Below are positions 47,093 through 55,271 of a stretch of 64,000 bases of DNA, in pieces. Location of the stretch: positions 1 to 64,000 of IMG/VR virus record IMGVR_UViG_3300035670_000078. One strand, given 5' to 3'. Made by a program: the position numbers and the translations under genes. The notes beneath the pieces were generated by a model, which saw nothing but the letters and a program-made list of their open reading frames with translations, was not told where the DNA came from and searched no databases. Each line of letters starts with the position of its first letter. Position 1 is the stretch's first letter. This DNA is from a virus.

Positions 47093-50089
47093 ATGCGCAC
47101 GGTCAACCTCTACCCGAACCACGTAGACACAGCGCCCATTCTTCAGGATGGCGCTTGGCCTCTCAACGAGCCTAAGAAATCAATCTTCAAGGTCACCGCC
47201 AAGGGGGGTGAGAAGCTGGTAGGGTTGATCGGCGACGGTTGCACCATGTGCAGCCGCTCGAAGAAGCGCATGGAAGACACGATCCAGAAGCCGCGCCTGC
47301 TCCGGGGTAAGAAGCCGGAGCAGGGCCGCGTTCTGTGTGTCTTCAGCTACCTGACCTACGGCGCATCGGTCGACAGCATGGTCAACCTCATCAGGAGCCA
47401 AGGCTTCGAGGGTGACCTGCTGCTCGACCTCTGCATCCGTTGCGGGCCGGGTAACGTCACAGACAGTCAGATAAATCAGTGCGGAAACTACTTGAGGATG
47501 TCCTACAAGCAGTTCAAGCCTGACAGGATTCTTTGCTTCGGAACGACCGCCGCCAAGACCGTCCTCGGTATGGCGGTGCCGTCGTGGACGAACCGTTGGT
47601 GCTGGACGACCATCCCCGCTGAGGCGGTCACGGACGACGATGGCGTCGTCTCCGATAAGCGCGTGCCGGTCGTGTCCTTGATGGACCCCGCCAACTTCAA
47701 TAAATCAAAGGTGCACCGGGAAATCATAAGCGCCGAGGTCGATTGGGCGCTCACCTCCAATTTCCCGGACCACCGCCCTGTAGGAATCGCCTACATCCTC
47801 GAGACCGAGGATGACCTGCCTCTTCTCGAGCAGTGGGTCGAGCGTGTCAGGCAGACCACAGGATGGATTGCCTACGACGTCGAGACGAACGGGGTCATGC
47901 ACAACCCCGACTTTTCCATCATCATGTGCTCGGTCGCGGCCACCTCTATCCCGCACGTCATTCTGTGGGACCAAGAGTCTCTCAAGAACAAGGCGCTGCT
48001 CGACCGGCTCACCGAACTCCTGACCGACGGAACGATCAGGAAGCGTGGGGCGAACGAGAAGTACGACGCCCTCTCGTGGCTCATCTGGAAAGGTATAGAG
48101 GTAACGCCCGTCGATGGTGACTGCCGCCTTGAGATGAAGCTCGCCAACGCCGATTCAAAGGCCGACCTCGAATCCATGGGCTTCTACGTGGGCGTAAATG
48201 CGCACAAGTCGGAAGCGAAAGAGTGGATGGAGATGGCCGTGGTGAAGGCCAAGGAGGACCTCGATCCTGACCTTGAGGGCGTCAACGCCAAGGCCTACGC
48301 CTACAAGTACCTGCCTTCCGAGGTTCTCGCCCGATATAACGGGCTGGACACGAAGGTCACCGCCGCTGTGTGCCAGCACGCACGGTCATCCCTCGGGCCG
48401 CTGGAAAATACGCTCCACCGCCTCGTCCTTCCCGCCTCTGAGCTATTTAAGCGGATCGAGTACAAGGGGATGATGGTCGACACCAAGGGCATCGAGGCGG
48501 CCCGCCTTTTCCTCGAGACCGAGATCGCCAACCTCGCCCCGAGGTTCGCACGGGAAAACCTCGACCCCGACAAGCCCGAAACGATTCGAGCGTGGCTTGA
48601 GCACATGGGGATCGCGTCGCCCATCAAGACCGACACCGGGCTCGCCAGCACGAACGCCAAAGCCCTCAAGCTCATCGAGGGCAAGAACGAGCTGATCGCG
48701 TCGATCCTGCATCACCGCAAGCTCGCTAAGCTGCTGTCGAGCTACGCCGATACCCTGCCCGGATATATTCGGGCCGACGGTCGGGTGCACCCGAGCTTCC
48801 TTCTGGATGGCGCCCGGTCGGGCCGATTGAGTTGCATCGCAGGCGACTGTGAGATGCTTACAGAGCACGGCTGGATTCGCATGGCTGTGCTCAAAGAGCT
48901 TCTCGCCTGGAAGAAAGTACATACCGTCACACACCAGAATAAGTGGCAGCAAGTTGTTGATTGTTGGTCTAACGGTGTCCGGCCTACGGTGGTTGTCAAA
49001 ACGTCAGGCGGAAAAGAGATCCGCGTTACGCCTGACCACAAGCTCTACACATACGGCTCCGGTGCAGGGTCGTGGGTAGAAGCTAAGGACGCCAAGGGTA
49101 AGCTGGTTCTGGTCAACAACATGGTAAACAAGTCGGCGGCCAGGGTTCCGGCCTACGACAAAGTTGTCGATATAGTTGATGCGGGAGAGTGCGAAGTTTT
49201 CGACTTCACTGTCGAGAACGATCATTCGGCGTGCATCGAGGGCCTCTTCGCCCACAACTGCACGTCGCCCGCCCTGCAGACAATACCTTCACGCGGAGAC
49301 ATGGCTAAGCTGATCAAGAACTGCTTCGTGGCCTCTTCCGGCTACAAGCTGGTCGCGCTCGACTTCTCCATCCTCGAGATCCGTATCGCAGCGGTCCTGT
49401 CAGAGGACCCTGACATGGCCCTCGCCGCGCAGACCGACTTCCACACGGAGACAGCCAAGTCGCTCGCCCACCTCGCTTGGAACATGACTGCGGAAGCTGT
49501 CGAAGCGGAGATCAAGGGCGGCAACAAGAGCAAGCGTGACGTGTCCAAGACCCTCGGCTTCGCGATCCTTTACGGCGCCGGTGCTCAGAGCATCGCCGAG
49601 CGGGTCGGCTGCTCTGAGGCTGCAGCCGACAAGCTCATCAACGGCTTCCTCACGAAGTACAAGCGGCTGAAGGCGTGGATGCGCGAGCAGGTGGACTTCG
49701 CCCGCAAGCACGCTGCGGTGGATATCCCGTGGCTCGATGGTTCCATCGGGCGCCGCCGCCCTCTGCTTAACATTCACTCAGCTGACAAGGGTGAGCGGGG
49801 TAATGCTGAGCGCGCTGCAGTAAATAGCCCTATTCAAAGCCTTGCTAGCGACATCTGTCTTAGCTCCGCTGTTAAGATTGATGCTTGGTATAGGGCTAAT
49901 TCTATCCCTGCAAACATAGTTTGCTTGGTTCACGACTCAATTATTTCTGAGGTGCGCGAAGATTTTGTTGACGAGGTCACCAAAACTAAGGCACACATGA
50001 TGACGTCCTGGCCGACAGGACTTGTCCCGCTCAAGGTTGAAGCTGAAATAGGCTATGCCTGGGGCTCAATGAAGAAGGTGGATGTGTGA
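47093..50089 (+). CDS. polA: DNA polymerase I-type polymerase with UDG-like domain and mini-intein
   Basis: 998 aa precursor. Residues about 40-225 resemble a family-4-type uracil-DNA glycosylase domain: CTMC (50-53), CIRC (114-117) and C130 as iron-sulfur ligands and PDRILCFGTTAAKTVLG. The 3'-5' exonuclease has YDVET (D262, E264), KYD (D325) and YNGLD (Y415, D419). The polymerase palm has LDFSILEIR (D757), RDVSKTLGFAILYG (815-828) and VHDS (947-950). A 142-aa intein interrupts at residue 581. It replicates the phage genome; the UDG-like part probably lacks glycosylase activity. Confidence 0.93.
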   Translation: MRTVNLYPNHVDTAPILQDGAWPLNEPKKSIFKVTAKGGEKLVGLIGDGCTMCSRSKKRMEDTIQKPRLLRGKKPEQGRVLCVFSYLTYGASVDSMVNLIRSQGFEGDLLLDLCIRCGPGNVTDSQINQCGNYLRMSYKQFKPDRILCFGTTAAKTVLGMAVPSWTNRWCWTTIPAEAVTDDDGVVSDKRVPVVSLMDPANFNKSKVHREIISAEVDWALTSNFPDHRPVGIAYILETEDDLPLLEQWVERVRQTTGWIAYDVETNGVMHNPDFSIIMCSVAATSIPHVILWDQESLKNKALLDRLTELLTDGTIRKRGANEKYDALSWLIWKGIEVTPVDGDCRLEMKLANADSKADLESMGFYVGVNAHKSEAKEWMEMAVVKAKEDLDPDLEGVNAKAYAYKYLPSEVLARYNGLDTKVTAAVCQHARSSLGPLENTLHRLVLPASELFKRIEYKGMMVDTKGIEAARLFLETEIANLAPRFARENLDPDKPETIRAWLEHMGIASPIKTDTGLASTNAKALKLIEGKNELIASILHHRKLAKLLSSYADTLPGYIRADGRVHPSFLLDGARSGRLSCIAGDCEMLTEHGWIRMAVLKELLAWKKVHTVTHQNKWQQVVDCWSNGVRPTVVVKTSGGKEIRVTPDHKLYTYGSGAGSWVEAKDAKGKLVLVNNMVNKSAARVPAYDKVVDIVDAGECEVFDFTVENDHSACIEGLFAHNCTSPALQTIPSRGDMAKLIKNCFVASSGYKLVALDFSILEIRIAAVLSEDPDMALAAQTDFHTETAKSLAHLAWNMTAEAVEAEIKGGNKSKRDVSKTLGFAILYGAGAQSIAERVGCSEAAADKLINGFLTKYKRLKAWMREQVDFARKHAAVDIPWLDGSIGRRRPLLNIHSADKGERGNAERAAVNSPIQSLASDICLSSAVKIDAWYRANSIPANIVCLVHDSIISEVREDFVDEVTKTKAHMMTSWPTGLVPLKVEAEIGYAWGSMKKVDV
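48833..49258 (+). other. Mini-intein in polA
   Basis: Residues 581-722 (142 aa). Begins CIAGDCEMLTEHGW, block B has VTPDHKLYTY, and ends GLFAHN before Cys723. No homing endonuclease domain. It is inserted between GARSGRLS and CTSPALQTIP, a highly conserved site in polymerase I motif 2. Confidence 0.9.
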
Positions 50090-50496
50090 GCAACCAATTT
50101 GTGGCAGTCATCGACAGCGAAAAGATCAAGCAAGAGATGGCTACTCTTCCAGGCGACTACGCCTCGGTTGTAGAGGAGCTTGCCAAAGCGCGTGTTTCCC
50201 GTGCGCGTGCAGAGCAGGAGCTTAAGATGCTCCGCTTTGTTGTTGAAAAGCACGAGCGCGACCTGTACAAGAACGGCATCGTCGACAAGAAACCGACGGA
50301 AGATGCTATCAAGATGGAAGTTGCCTTGCACCCGAAGGTCAAGGTAGCTCAGGAAGTGCTTCTCGAAGCAGAGGAGAAGTGCTACCTGCTGGAGGCTAAG
50401 AAAGAAGCCTTCAACTGCAAGCGCGATATGTTGGTGTCCCTCTCGGCCCTTCAGCGCGCTGAACTCGATACTCTGCGTTTCTCTGGCGCCCGCTAA
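50086..50496 (+). CDS. Coiled-coil hypothetical protein between polA and gp32-like SSB
   Basis: 136 aa from a GTG overlapping the polA stop. Almost all helical coiled coil. Its position between the polymerase and ssDNA-binding protein suggests a replication or recombination mediator, not shown. Confidence 0.65.
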   Translation: MSNQFVAVIDSEKIKQEMATLPGDYASVVEELAKARVSRARAEQELKMLRFVVEKHERDLYKNGIVDKKPTEDAIKMEVALHPKVKVAQEVLLEAEEKCYLLEAKKEAFNCKRDMLVSLSALQRAELDTLRFSGAR

Positions 50497-50526
50497 CCAA
50501 CACTGTCTCAACGAAAGGTGTGAACT

Positions 50527-51402
50527 ATGTCCTACGATTACTTTGGTGAACTCGACGCTGCGACCCTCAAGAGCCAGGAGAAGGCCGACCGCTCCGCTTT
50601 CGGCAACTCCAAGTACCTGTCGTGGAAGGAAGGCCCTGCCTCCCGCCACCTGCGCTTCTACGCGCGCCGTGGTGAGGTTCCGTTCCTCCCGTCCAAGACC
50701 CACTGGTTCGATGACATGGGCGACGGCAAGGGCGGCTCGATGGTCTGCCGCACCCTCATTGGCGAGCACTGCCCGGTCTGCGACTTTGCGGCGAAGCTCT
50801 CGATGACTGGCAAGGCTGAGGACCAGAAGCTCGCTGACCGTATCAAGGCGGGCAGCGAATATCTGGCCAACGTCGAGGATGTCACCTGCGACCCCGGCTC
50901 GGTGAAGATCATGCGGGTCAAGCTGACCCTCTACAAGCTCCTCATCGGCACCGACGAGAAGAGCCGCCTCACCAGCCTGCATCACCGCCTCGGTGACTTC
51001 ACGCACCCGCAGAACGGCTACCTCATCGAGGTGTCCAAGTACGAGACCTCGCCGTGGTACACCGCTCAGGCCGCTATCAGCCGCGAGACCGGCGGCATTG
51101 TCCGCGCTCCCGCCAAGATTGAACTCGGTCCTAAGCTCCACGAGCTGAAGAACGAGGTCGTTGTGGGTGACGTCGATCTGGCTCTCGGCATGGTAGATTA
51201 CCTCGAGGGCAAAGGCCCCGGTATCCGCACTAAGGACGGTGGCAACAGCAACCGTTCCGCCCCGCGCCTGGCTGGGAACCGTCCGAACCTCGGCGGTTCT
51301 CAGCTGGGGCTGGGCAATCAGCAGGCGCCTGCTTCTCGCGGACCCCGCGCGCAGGATACCGTCAACGCCAAGATTGACGACTCATTCTTCTCTGAGGACT
51401 GA
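50527..51402 (+). CDS. gp32-like single-stranded DNA-binding protein
   Basis: 291 aa, AAAGGTG before the ATG. YLSWKEGPASRHLRFY, then HWFDD and GEHCPVCDF form the zinc-containing OB-fold core of T4 gp32-type proteins (ligands likely His, Cys, Cys, Cys). The C-terminal tail is flexible and ends in acidic DDSFFSED, the usual partner-binding tail. Acts in fork ssDNA coating and recombination. Present in addition to the bacterial-type ssb at 7851. Confidence 0.85.
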   Translation: MSYDYFGELDAATLKSQEKADRSAFGNSKYLSWKEGPASRHLRFYARRGEVPFLPSKTHWFDDMGDGKGGSMVCRTLIGEHCPVCDFAAKLSMTGKAEDQKLADRIKAGSEYLANVEDVTCDPGSVKIMRVKLTLYKLLIGTDEKSRLTSLHHRLGDFTHPQNGYLIEVSKYETSPWYTAQAAISRETGGIVRAPAKIELGPKLHELKNEVVVGDVDLALGMVDYLEGKGPGIRTKDGGNSNRSAPRLAGNRPNLGGSQLGLGNQQAPASRGPRAQDTVNAKIDDSFFSED

Positions 51403-51414
51403 GTCGTTTTCGGC

Positions 51415-51477
51415 TCCGACTGCTAACCGGCTTGCGAGATTGCTGAAGCGTGTGACTGGGAGGCGGTAGCAGTCGGA
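51415..51477 (+). ncRNA. Candidate small RNA hairpin
   Basis: TCCGACTGCTA (51415-51425) pairs perfectly with TAGCAGTCGGA (51467-51477), extended inward by CCG/CGG across one bulged A. It lies between the gp32-like gene and a terminator, so it may be a 3'-UTR structure or stable small RNA. Confidence 0.4.
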
Positions 51478-51483
51478 AGTCTT

Positions 51484-51526
51484 AGCCCGCAGCTTGGAAG
51501 CTCTGTCCAAGCTGCCGGCTTTTTTA
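51484..51526 (+). terminator. Rho-independent terminator after gp32-like gene
   Basis: AGCC-CG-CAGCTTGG, a 9-nt loop, CCAAGCTG-CCGGCT, then TTTTTT. It separates the replication operon from the SbcD-like gene. Confidence 0.9.
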
Positions 51527-51536
51527 TGGGGGACGC

Positions 51537-52589
51537 ATGATTATCGCAGTCGTAGCTGACGTTCACGTCGGCAACCACACAGCATTTTCAGGCGAGACTG
51601 TGGGGCGGATGAACGAGCGGTGCCGCTCGATTATCAAGACGCTCGACCTCGCTTTCGAGGCGGCTCACGAAGCGTTTGCCAGCGATTTTGTCATCGCAGG
51701 CGACCTGTTCGACACGGACCATCCCTACCCGGACATGATCGGTGCCGTCCTCGAGGTTTTCCTGAAGTGGAAGGCCAAGGGCATGAACATCCATCTGCTG
51801 GTCGGCAACCATGACCAGCACAGCTCCGCGCCGGGGGATAATGCGCTCACACCGTTCAAGTCGATTGCGGCTGTGTACGAAGAGCCGTTCGTTCTCGAGC
51901 GCGAACCGTGCATCCTGTTCCTTCCCTACGGTCACAAGCTACCGGACCGGGTCGAGGGCGTTGACTACGTGATCGCCCACCACGGCATCGCCGACGACGC
52001 CACGCACCCGATTAAGGCGAGCGCGCCGTTTGTCAGGAAGGCCAAGGACCTTCAAGCTTGGATGGATACCAACGAGGTGTCCGGCTACCTGTCGGGCGAC
52101 TGGCACGAGCATCAGCGCTGGGGGAATATCATCCAGATAGGCGCCCTCGCTCCTGTGAACTGGACCAACCGAGCCTACGTCCCGAAGAAATACGATCCCT
52201 ACGGGTCGGTCATCTTCGCCGATTTCGGTTCGCTCAAGCGGCAGGTCATCCACGGGCCGCGATTCATGCGCGCTGACACTAGCGCGGAAGCTCTGTTGCT
52301 TTACAATAAGGCTACGGCGGAAGGAATGTGGCCGTACATCGACCTTATTGCTGAGGCTGTTGACCTGCCAAAGCACGTGATGCAGCAGGTGCGGGTCAGC
52401 CCTTCCGCTGTGCAAAAGGAAGCTCAGGTCGCAAAGGTGGCTGAAGCCCTGCGGACCGGCGCCTCCCTAGAGGATGAAATCAGAGAGTACGTGGACAACG
52501 ACCCAGACACGCCCGCTGAACTGAAGGCGCAGGTTGTCGAGGCCACGATTAAATCTATCAGAAGGGCTAAAGCCCAGGATACGGGGTGA
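51537..52589 (+). CDS. SbcD/Mre11-like exonuclease
   Basis: 350 aa. Phosphoesterase motifs ADVHVG (D8, H10), AGDLFDTDH, VGNHDQH, IAHHGI and SGDWHEH bind two Mn ions. It works with the SbcC-like ATPase at 41146-42687 as the phage gp46/gp47 complex in end resection. The two subunits are on opposite strands 9 kb apart. GTGA overlap with the next gene. Confidence 0.9.
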   Translation: MIIAVVADVHVGNHTAFSGETVGRMNERCRSIIKTLDLAFEAAHEAFASDFVIAGDLFDTDHPYPDMIGAVLEVFLKWKAKGMNIHLLVGNHDQHSSAPGDNALTPFKSIAAVYEEPFVLEREPCILFLPYGHKLPDRVEGVDYVIAHHGIADDATHPIKASAPFVRKAKDLQAWMDTNEVSGYLSGDWHEHQRWGNIIQIGALAPVNWTNRAYVPKKYDPYGSVIFADFGSLKRQVIHGPRFMRADTSAEALLLYNKATAEGMWPYIDLIAEAVDLPKHVMQQVRVSPSAVQKEAQVAKVAEALRTGASLEDEIREYVDNDPDTPAELKAQVVEATIKSIRRAKAQDTG

Positions 52590-53170
52590 ACATGTCTGAC
52601 TTGTGGATCAGTGTTGACGCGGCGGCGAATACCGGTGTGTGCGTGTGGGACGGAAAGGAGCCTCTCTGTCTTTATGACGTGTGGGTGACCAAGGCCGGTA
52701 GGCCGATGTGCACCGCGCTCCCCATTCCCGGCAAAGAGAAGCACAAGTACAACAAGAGCGTCTCCGTTGACGCCTCTGCCTACCACAAGGTGGCCGGCGC
52801 CTCCCTTCGTGGGGTGTGGGAGCTAATCAGCTGCGACGGCGACATCAAGCATCTGGTCATGGAGCGCTCGAGCTTCAAGAGCCAGAAGTCGACGATGCTC
52901 ATGGGCGAGATGCGCGGCAAGATCATCGCCTTTCTTGGAGCCGAGGAGCCCGGAGGACCGGAGCTTCACTTCGTAGATCCTAACACTTGGCATGACGCCT
53001 CGAAGCAGATCTACGAGGTCGTCTGGCCTAAGGGCGACAATGGCAAGCTCGGTAAGGAGGTCAGCGTGAAGCTCGCCGAGCGCGCCCTCAAGGTGCGCCC
53101 CACTTCCGACGATCAGGCCGATGCCTATCACGTCGGTCGATGGTTCCTTGAGTGCGGGGGTCTTCTGTGA
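52586..53170 (+). CDS. RuvC-like Holliday junction resolvase
   Basis: 194 aa from GTG overlapping the previous stop; the ATG at 52592 is an alternative. RNase-H-like fold: ISVDAAANTGVCVWD (D near 9), LVMERSSFKSQKS (E) and DDQADAYHVGRWF (catalytic D). It resolves branched DNA before packaging. Confidence 0.85.
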   Translation: MNMSDLWISVDAAANTGVCVWDGKEPLCLYDVWVTKAGRPMCTALPIPGKEKHKYNKSVSVDASAYHKVAGASLRGVWELISCDGDIKHLVMERSSFKSQKSTMLMGEMRGKIIAFLGAEEPGGPELHFVDPNTWHDASKQIYEVVWPKGDNGKLGKEVSVKLAERALKVRPTSDDQADAYHVGRWFLECGGLL

Positions 53171-54558
53171 GGTTGGTACTTCACAACACCTACGCCGAGG
53201 TCGAGGGGTTTGATGACGATGAGGAGCCGACGCTGCTCCGCTCGATCCTCACCTTCGAGACGAAACAGTGGGTGCCGAGGATGCGACAGTTCGTCCCAGC
53301 CCGGCTGCCCATGCTCGATGAGCGCCGCATGACTTTCCCCATCGGCCACACGCCGACCGTGCGGATGCTTTTCTCGCAGGAAGGCAAAACCGTGACGGTC
53401 ACGAGTGCACGCACTCGTCCGGGCGGTGAGCTGAACCTCAAGGTGCTCGACGACCTCGGTAAGGTCCCCCGGCCTTTTCAGCGCGCCGCCATCGAAAAGG
53501 TGATGGCCAGATCCTATGGGATCGTGAAGGCGCCGCTCGGCTCGGGAAAAACGCTGTGCGCTGTCGGCTGCATGGCGGTCGCTGGTGATATCAACTGGGT
53601 CGTCTTCTGCCCGAAGGACACCCTCGTCGATCAGATGGCGGCTGAGTACGAAGCTGCGCTGGCCGAAAAGCCGGGGATGATCAAGCAGGGCTGCTTCAAG
53701 CCGAAGCGCGTCACGATCATCACCTTCAGCCAAGCCCGCTCGAAATGGGAGCAGGTGAAGCCGATCCTCGAGAAGGCGCAGGGAATTATCGTCGACGAGG
53801 TCCACACGGCCAGCGCGGCGAGCCATCTGCAGGCAATCAAAGCCTGCACCAACGCCTACTACCGGGTCGGCTTCTCAGCCACCCCGCTCGACCGCTCTGA
53901 CGAAAAGAGCATCCTCGCCATCGGTGAGTTCGGTCCCATCGCTTACGAGATCAGCACGACCGAGCTGATGGACCTCGGCTATGTCGCCAAGCCGAAGATC
54001 AAGTTCGTGAGCTTCTTCCACGCAGAGGACGGGAAAGCCGCGAGATATTCCGAGCCCGCTGCCCTTTACCGGCACTGCATCGTCAAGAACGACAAGCGGA
54101 ACGAGCTGCTGGCGCGCATCGCTGTCAAGGCGCAGAAGCCCAGCATCCTTTTCGTTCTTCGCAACGAGCACGTCAGCATGGTGCACGAGAAGATCAGCGC
54201 CGCAGGAATATCCGCAGCGTCGGTCGACCAACGCACCCACCCGGAAAGGCGTCAGGAGATAATCGCCAAGACCCGCAAGGGTGAGTTCGACGTGATCGTG
54301 GCGTCGGCTGTGTTTAATGACGGCGTCAACATCCCTGAATTGGCGTCTGTCATCGTCGCCACCGGATATAAGTCCACCATCGCCACCCTTCAGCGTCTAG
54401 GGCGCGGGGCGCGCATCGCAGAGGGAAAGACCGAGTTCGAGGTGTGGGATATTGGTGACACGGGCGCCTTCGGAAGCCTTCACACTCAAGCCCGTGATAA
54501 GGCTTACAAGCGTGAGGGTTACGAGACGCAATTCATCCAAGCCGGAGACCTGAAATGA
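53167..54558 (+). CDS. SF2 DNA helicase (UvsW/DEAD-like)
   Basis: 463 aa from the GTG at 53167 (GTGA overlap). RPFQRAAIEKV (Q-motif-like), APLGSGKT (Walker A), VDEVH (DExH), GFSATP (motif III), and LQRLGRGAR (motif VI) identify a superfamily 2 helicase like T4 UvsW, acting in fork regression and recombination. Confidence 0.9.
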   Translation: MRLVLHNTYAEVEGFDDDEEPTLLRSILTFETKQWVPRMRQFVPARLPMLDERRMTFPIGHTPTVRMLFSQEGKTVTVTSARTRPGGELNLKVLDDLGKVPRPFQRAAIEKVMARSYGIVKAPLGSGKTLCAVGCMAVAGDINWVVFCPKDTLVDQMAAEYEAALAEKPGMIKQGCFKPKRVTIITFSQARSKWEQVKPILEKAQGIIVDEVHTASAASHLQAIKACTNAYYRVGFSATPLDRSDEKSILAIGEFGPIAYEISTTELMDLGYVAKPKIKFVSFFHAEDGKAARYSEPAALYRHCIVKNDKRNELLARIAVKAQKPSILFVLRNEHVSMVHEKISAAGISAASVDQRTHPERRQEIIAKTRKGEFDVIVASAVFNDGVNIPELASVIVATGYKSTIATLQRLGRGARIAEGKTEFEVWDIGDTGAFGSLHTQARDKAYKREGYETQFIQAGDLK

Positions 54559-54860
54559 TCGGACCTGAAGACGATGACGATATCGATCTCCCTGAGGACC
54601 TCGACGACATTGACGACGAGGACCTCCTCAAGTTCGAGTTCACCGAAGAGGAGTTCGACGACGAGTCAGTCTTCCAAGATGATGACGACTACTCGCCGCC
54701 AGACGAAGAGGACGACCTAGATTCCTTCTTCGAGGATGATGACGAGCCCGAAGAGGAAGCAGAGGACGAAGACGAGAATGAGCCCGACCTCGATGAAGAC
54801 TCAGACCTCGAGGATGAAGAAGAGGACGAGGATGATGACGACGATGAAGACTACAACTGA
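54555..54860 (+). CDS. Extremely acidic protein, DNA-mimic candidate
   Basis: 101 aa, ATGA overlap with the helicase gene. Sixty-four residues are Asp or Glu; there is only one Lys. No motif. Such composition is seen in DNA mimics and histone-chaperone-like proteins that titrate DNA-binding partners. Placed directly after the SF2 helicase and before convergent late genes. Confidence 0.7.
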   Translation: MIGPEDDDDIDLPEDLDDIDDEDLLKFEFTEEEFDDESVFQDDDDYSPPDEEDDLDSFFEDDDEPEEEAEDEDENEPDLDEDSDLEDEEEDEDDDDDEDYN

Positions 54861-54875
54861 TTGAGCATCCATGGC

Positions 54876-55268
54876 TCAATCAAGCCCGACGCCGCCCACG
54901 ACCAGTAGTTTCCCTGGCGTTGTGGCGGCGTACCAGTCTCCGCTGACGTCAATCCAGATGTCGTAGAAGTAAGTACCTACCGAAAGAGGGGCACCTGAGC
55001 CCCTCGTGTCGTTTGGGCTCATGATAAAACGAACCGTGCCCTCTGTGGCATCGACAAAGGTCGCCTCTGTCGGAACAGAAGTGTCCTTCGACAGGCGAAC
55101 GTCATCAACACCGCTGGCCGGGTTGTAAACGTAGCCGATGTTCATGATGACACGCGACCCGCTGATGTCGTTTCCGCCCGCGTGGCTGATCTTAAACACC
55201 CAGTCCATGCGGGTTGACCCAGCCACGATCGAAAGGTCTGGTCCTGGTGATGGTGCCTTGGCCGACAT
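54876..55268 (-). CDS. Virion-associated protein
   Basis: 130 aa. Beta-sandwich-like strands throughout, no Cys. Found directly after the repeat-bearing tail protein in the same transcript, so it is probably a structural component. No recognised motif. Confidence 0.65.
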   Translation of the reverse strand: MSAKAPSPGPDLSIVAGSTRMDWVFKISHAGGNDISGSRVIMNIGYVYNPASGVDDVRLSKDTSVPTEATFVDATEGTVRFIMSPNDTRGSGAPLSVGTYFYDIWIDVSGDWYAATTPGKLLVVGGVGLD

Positions 55269-55271
55269 ACC

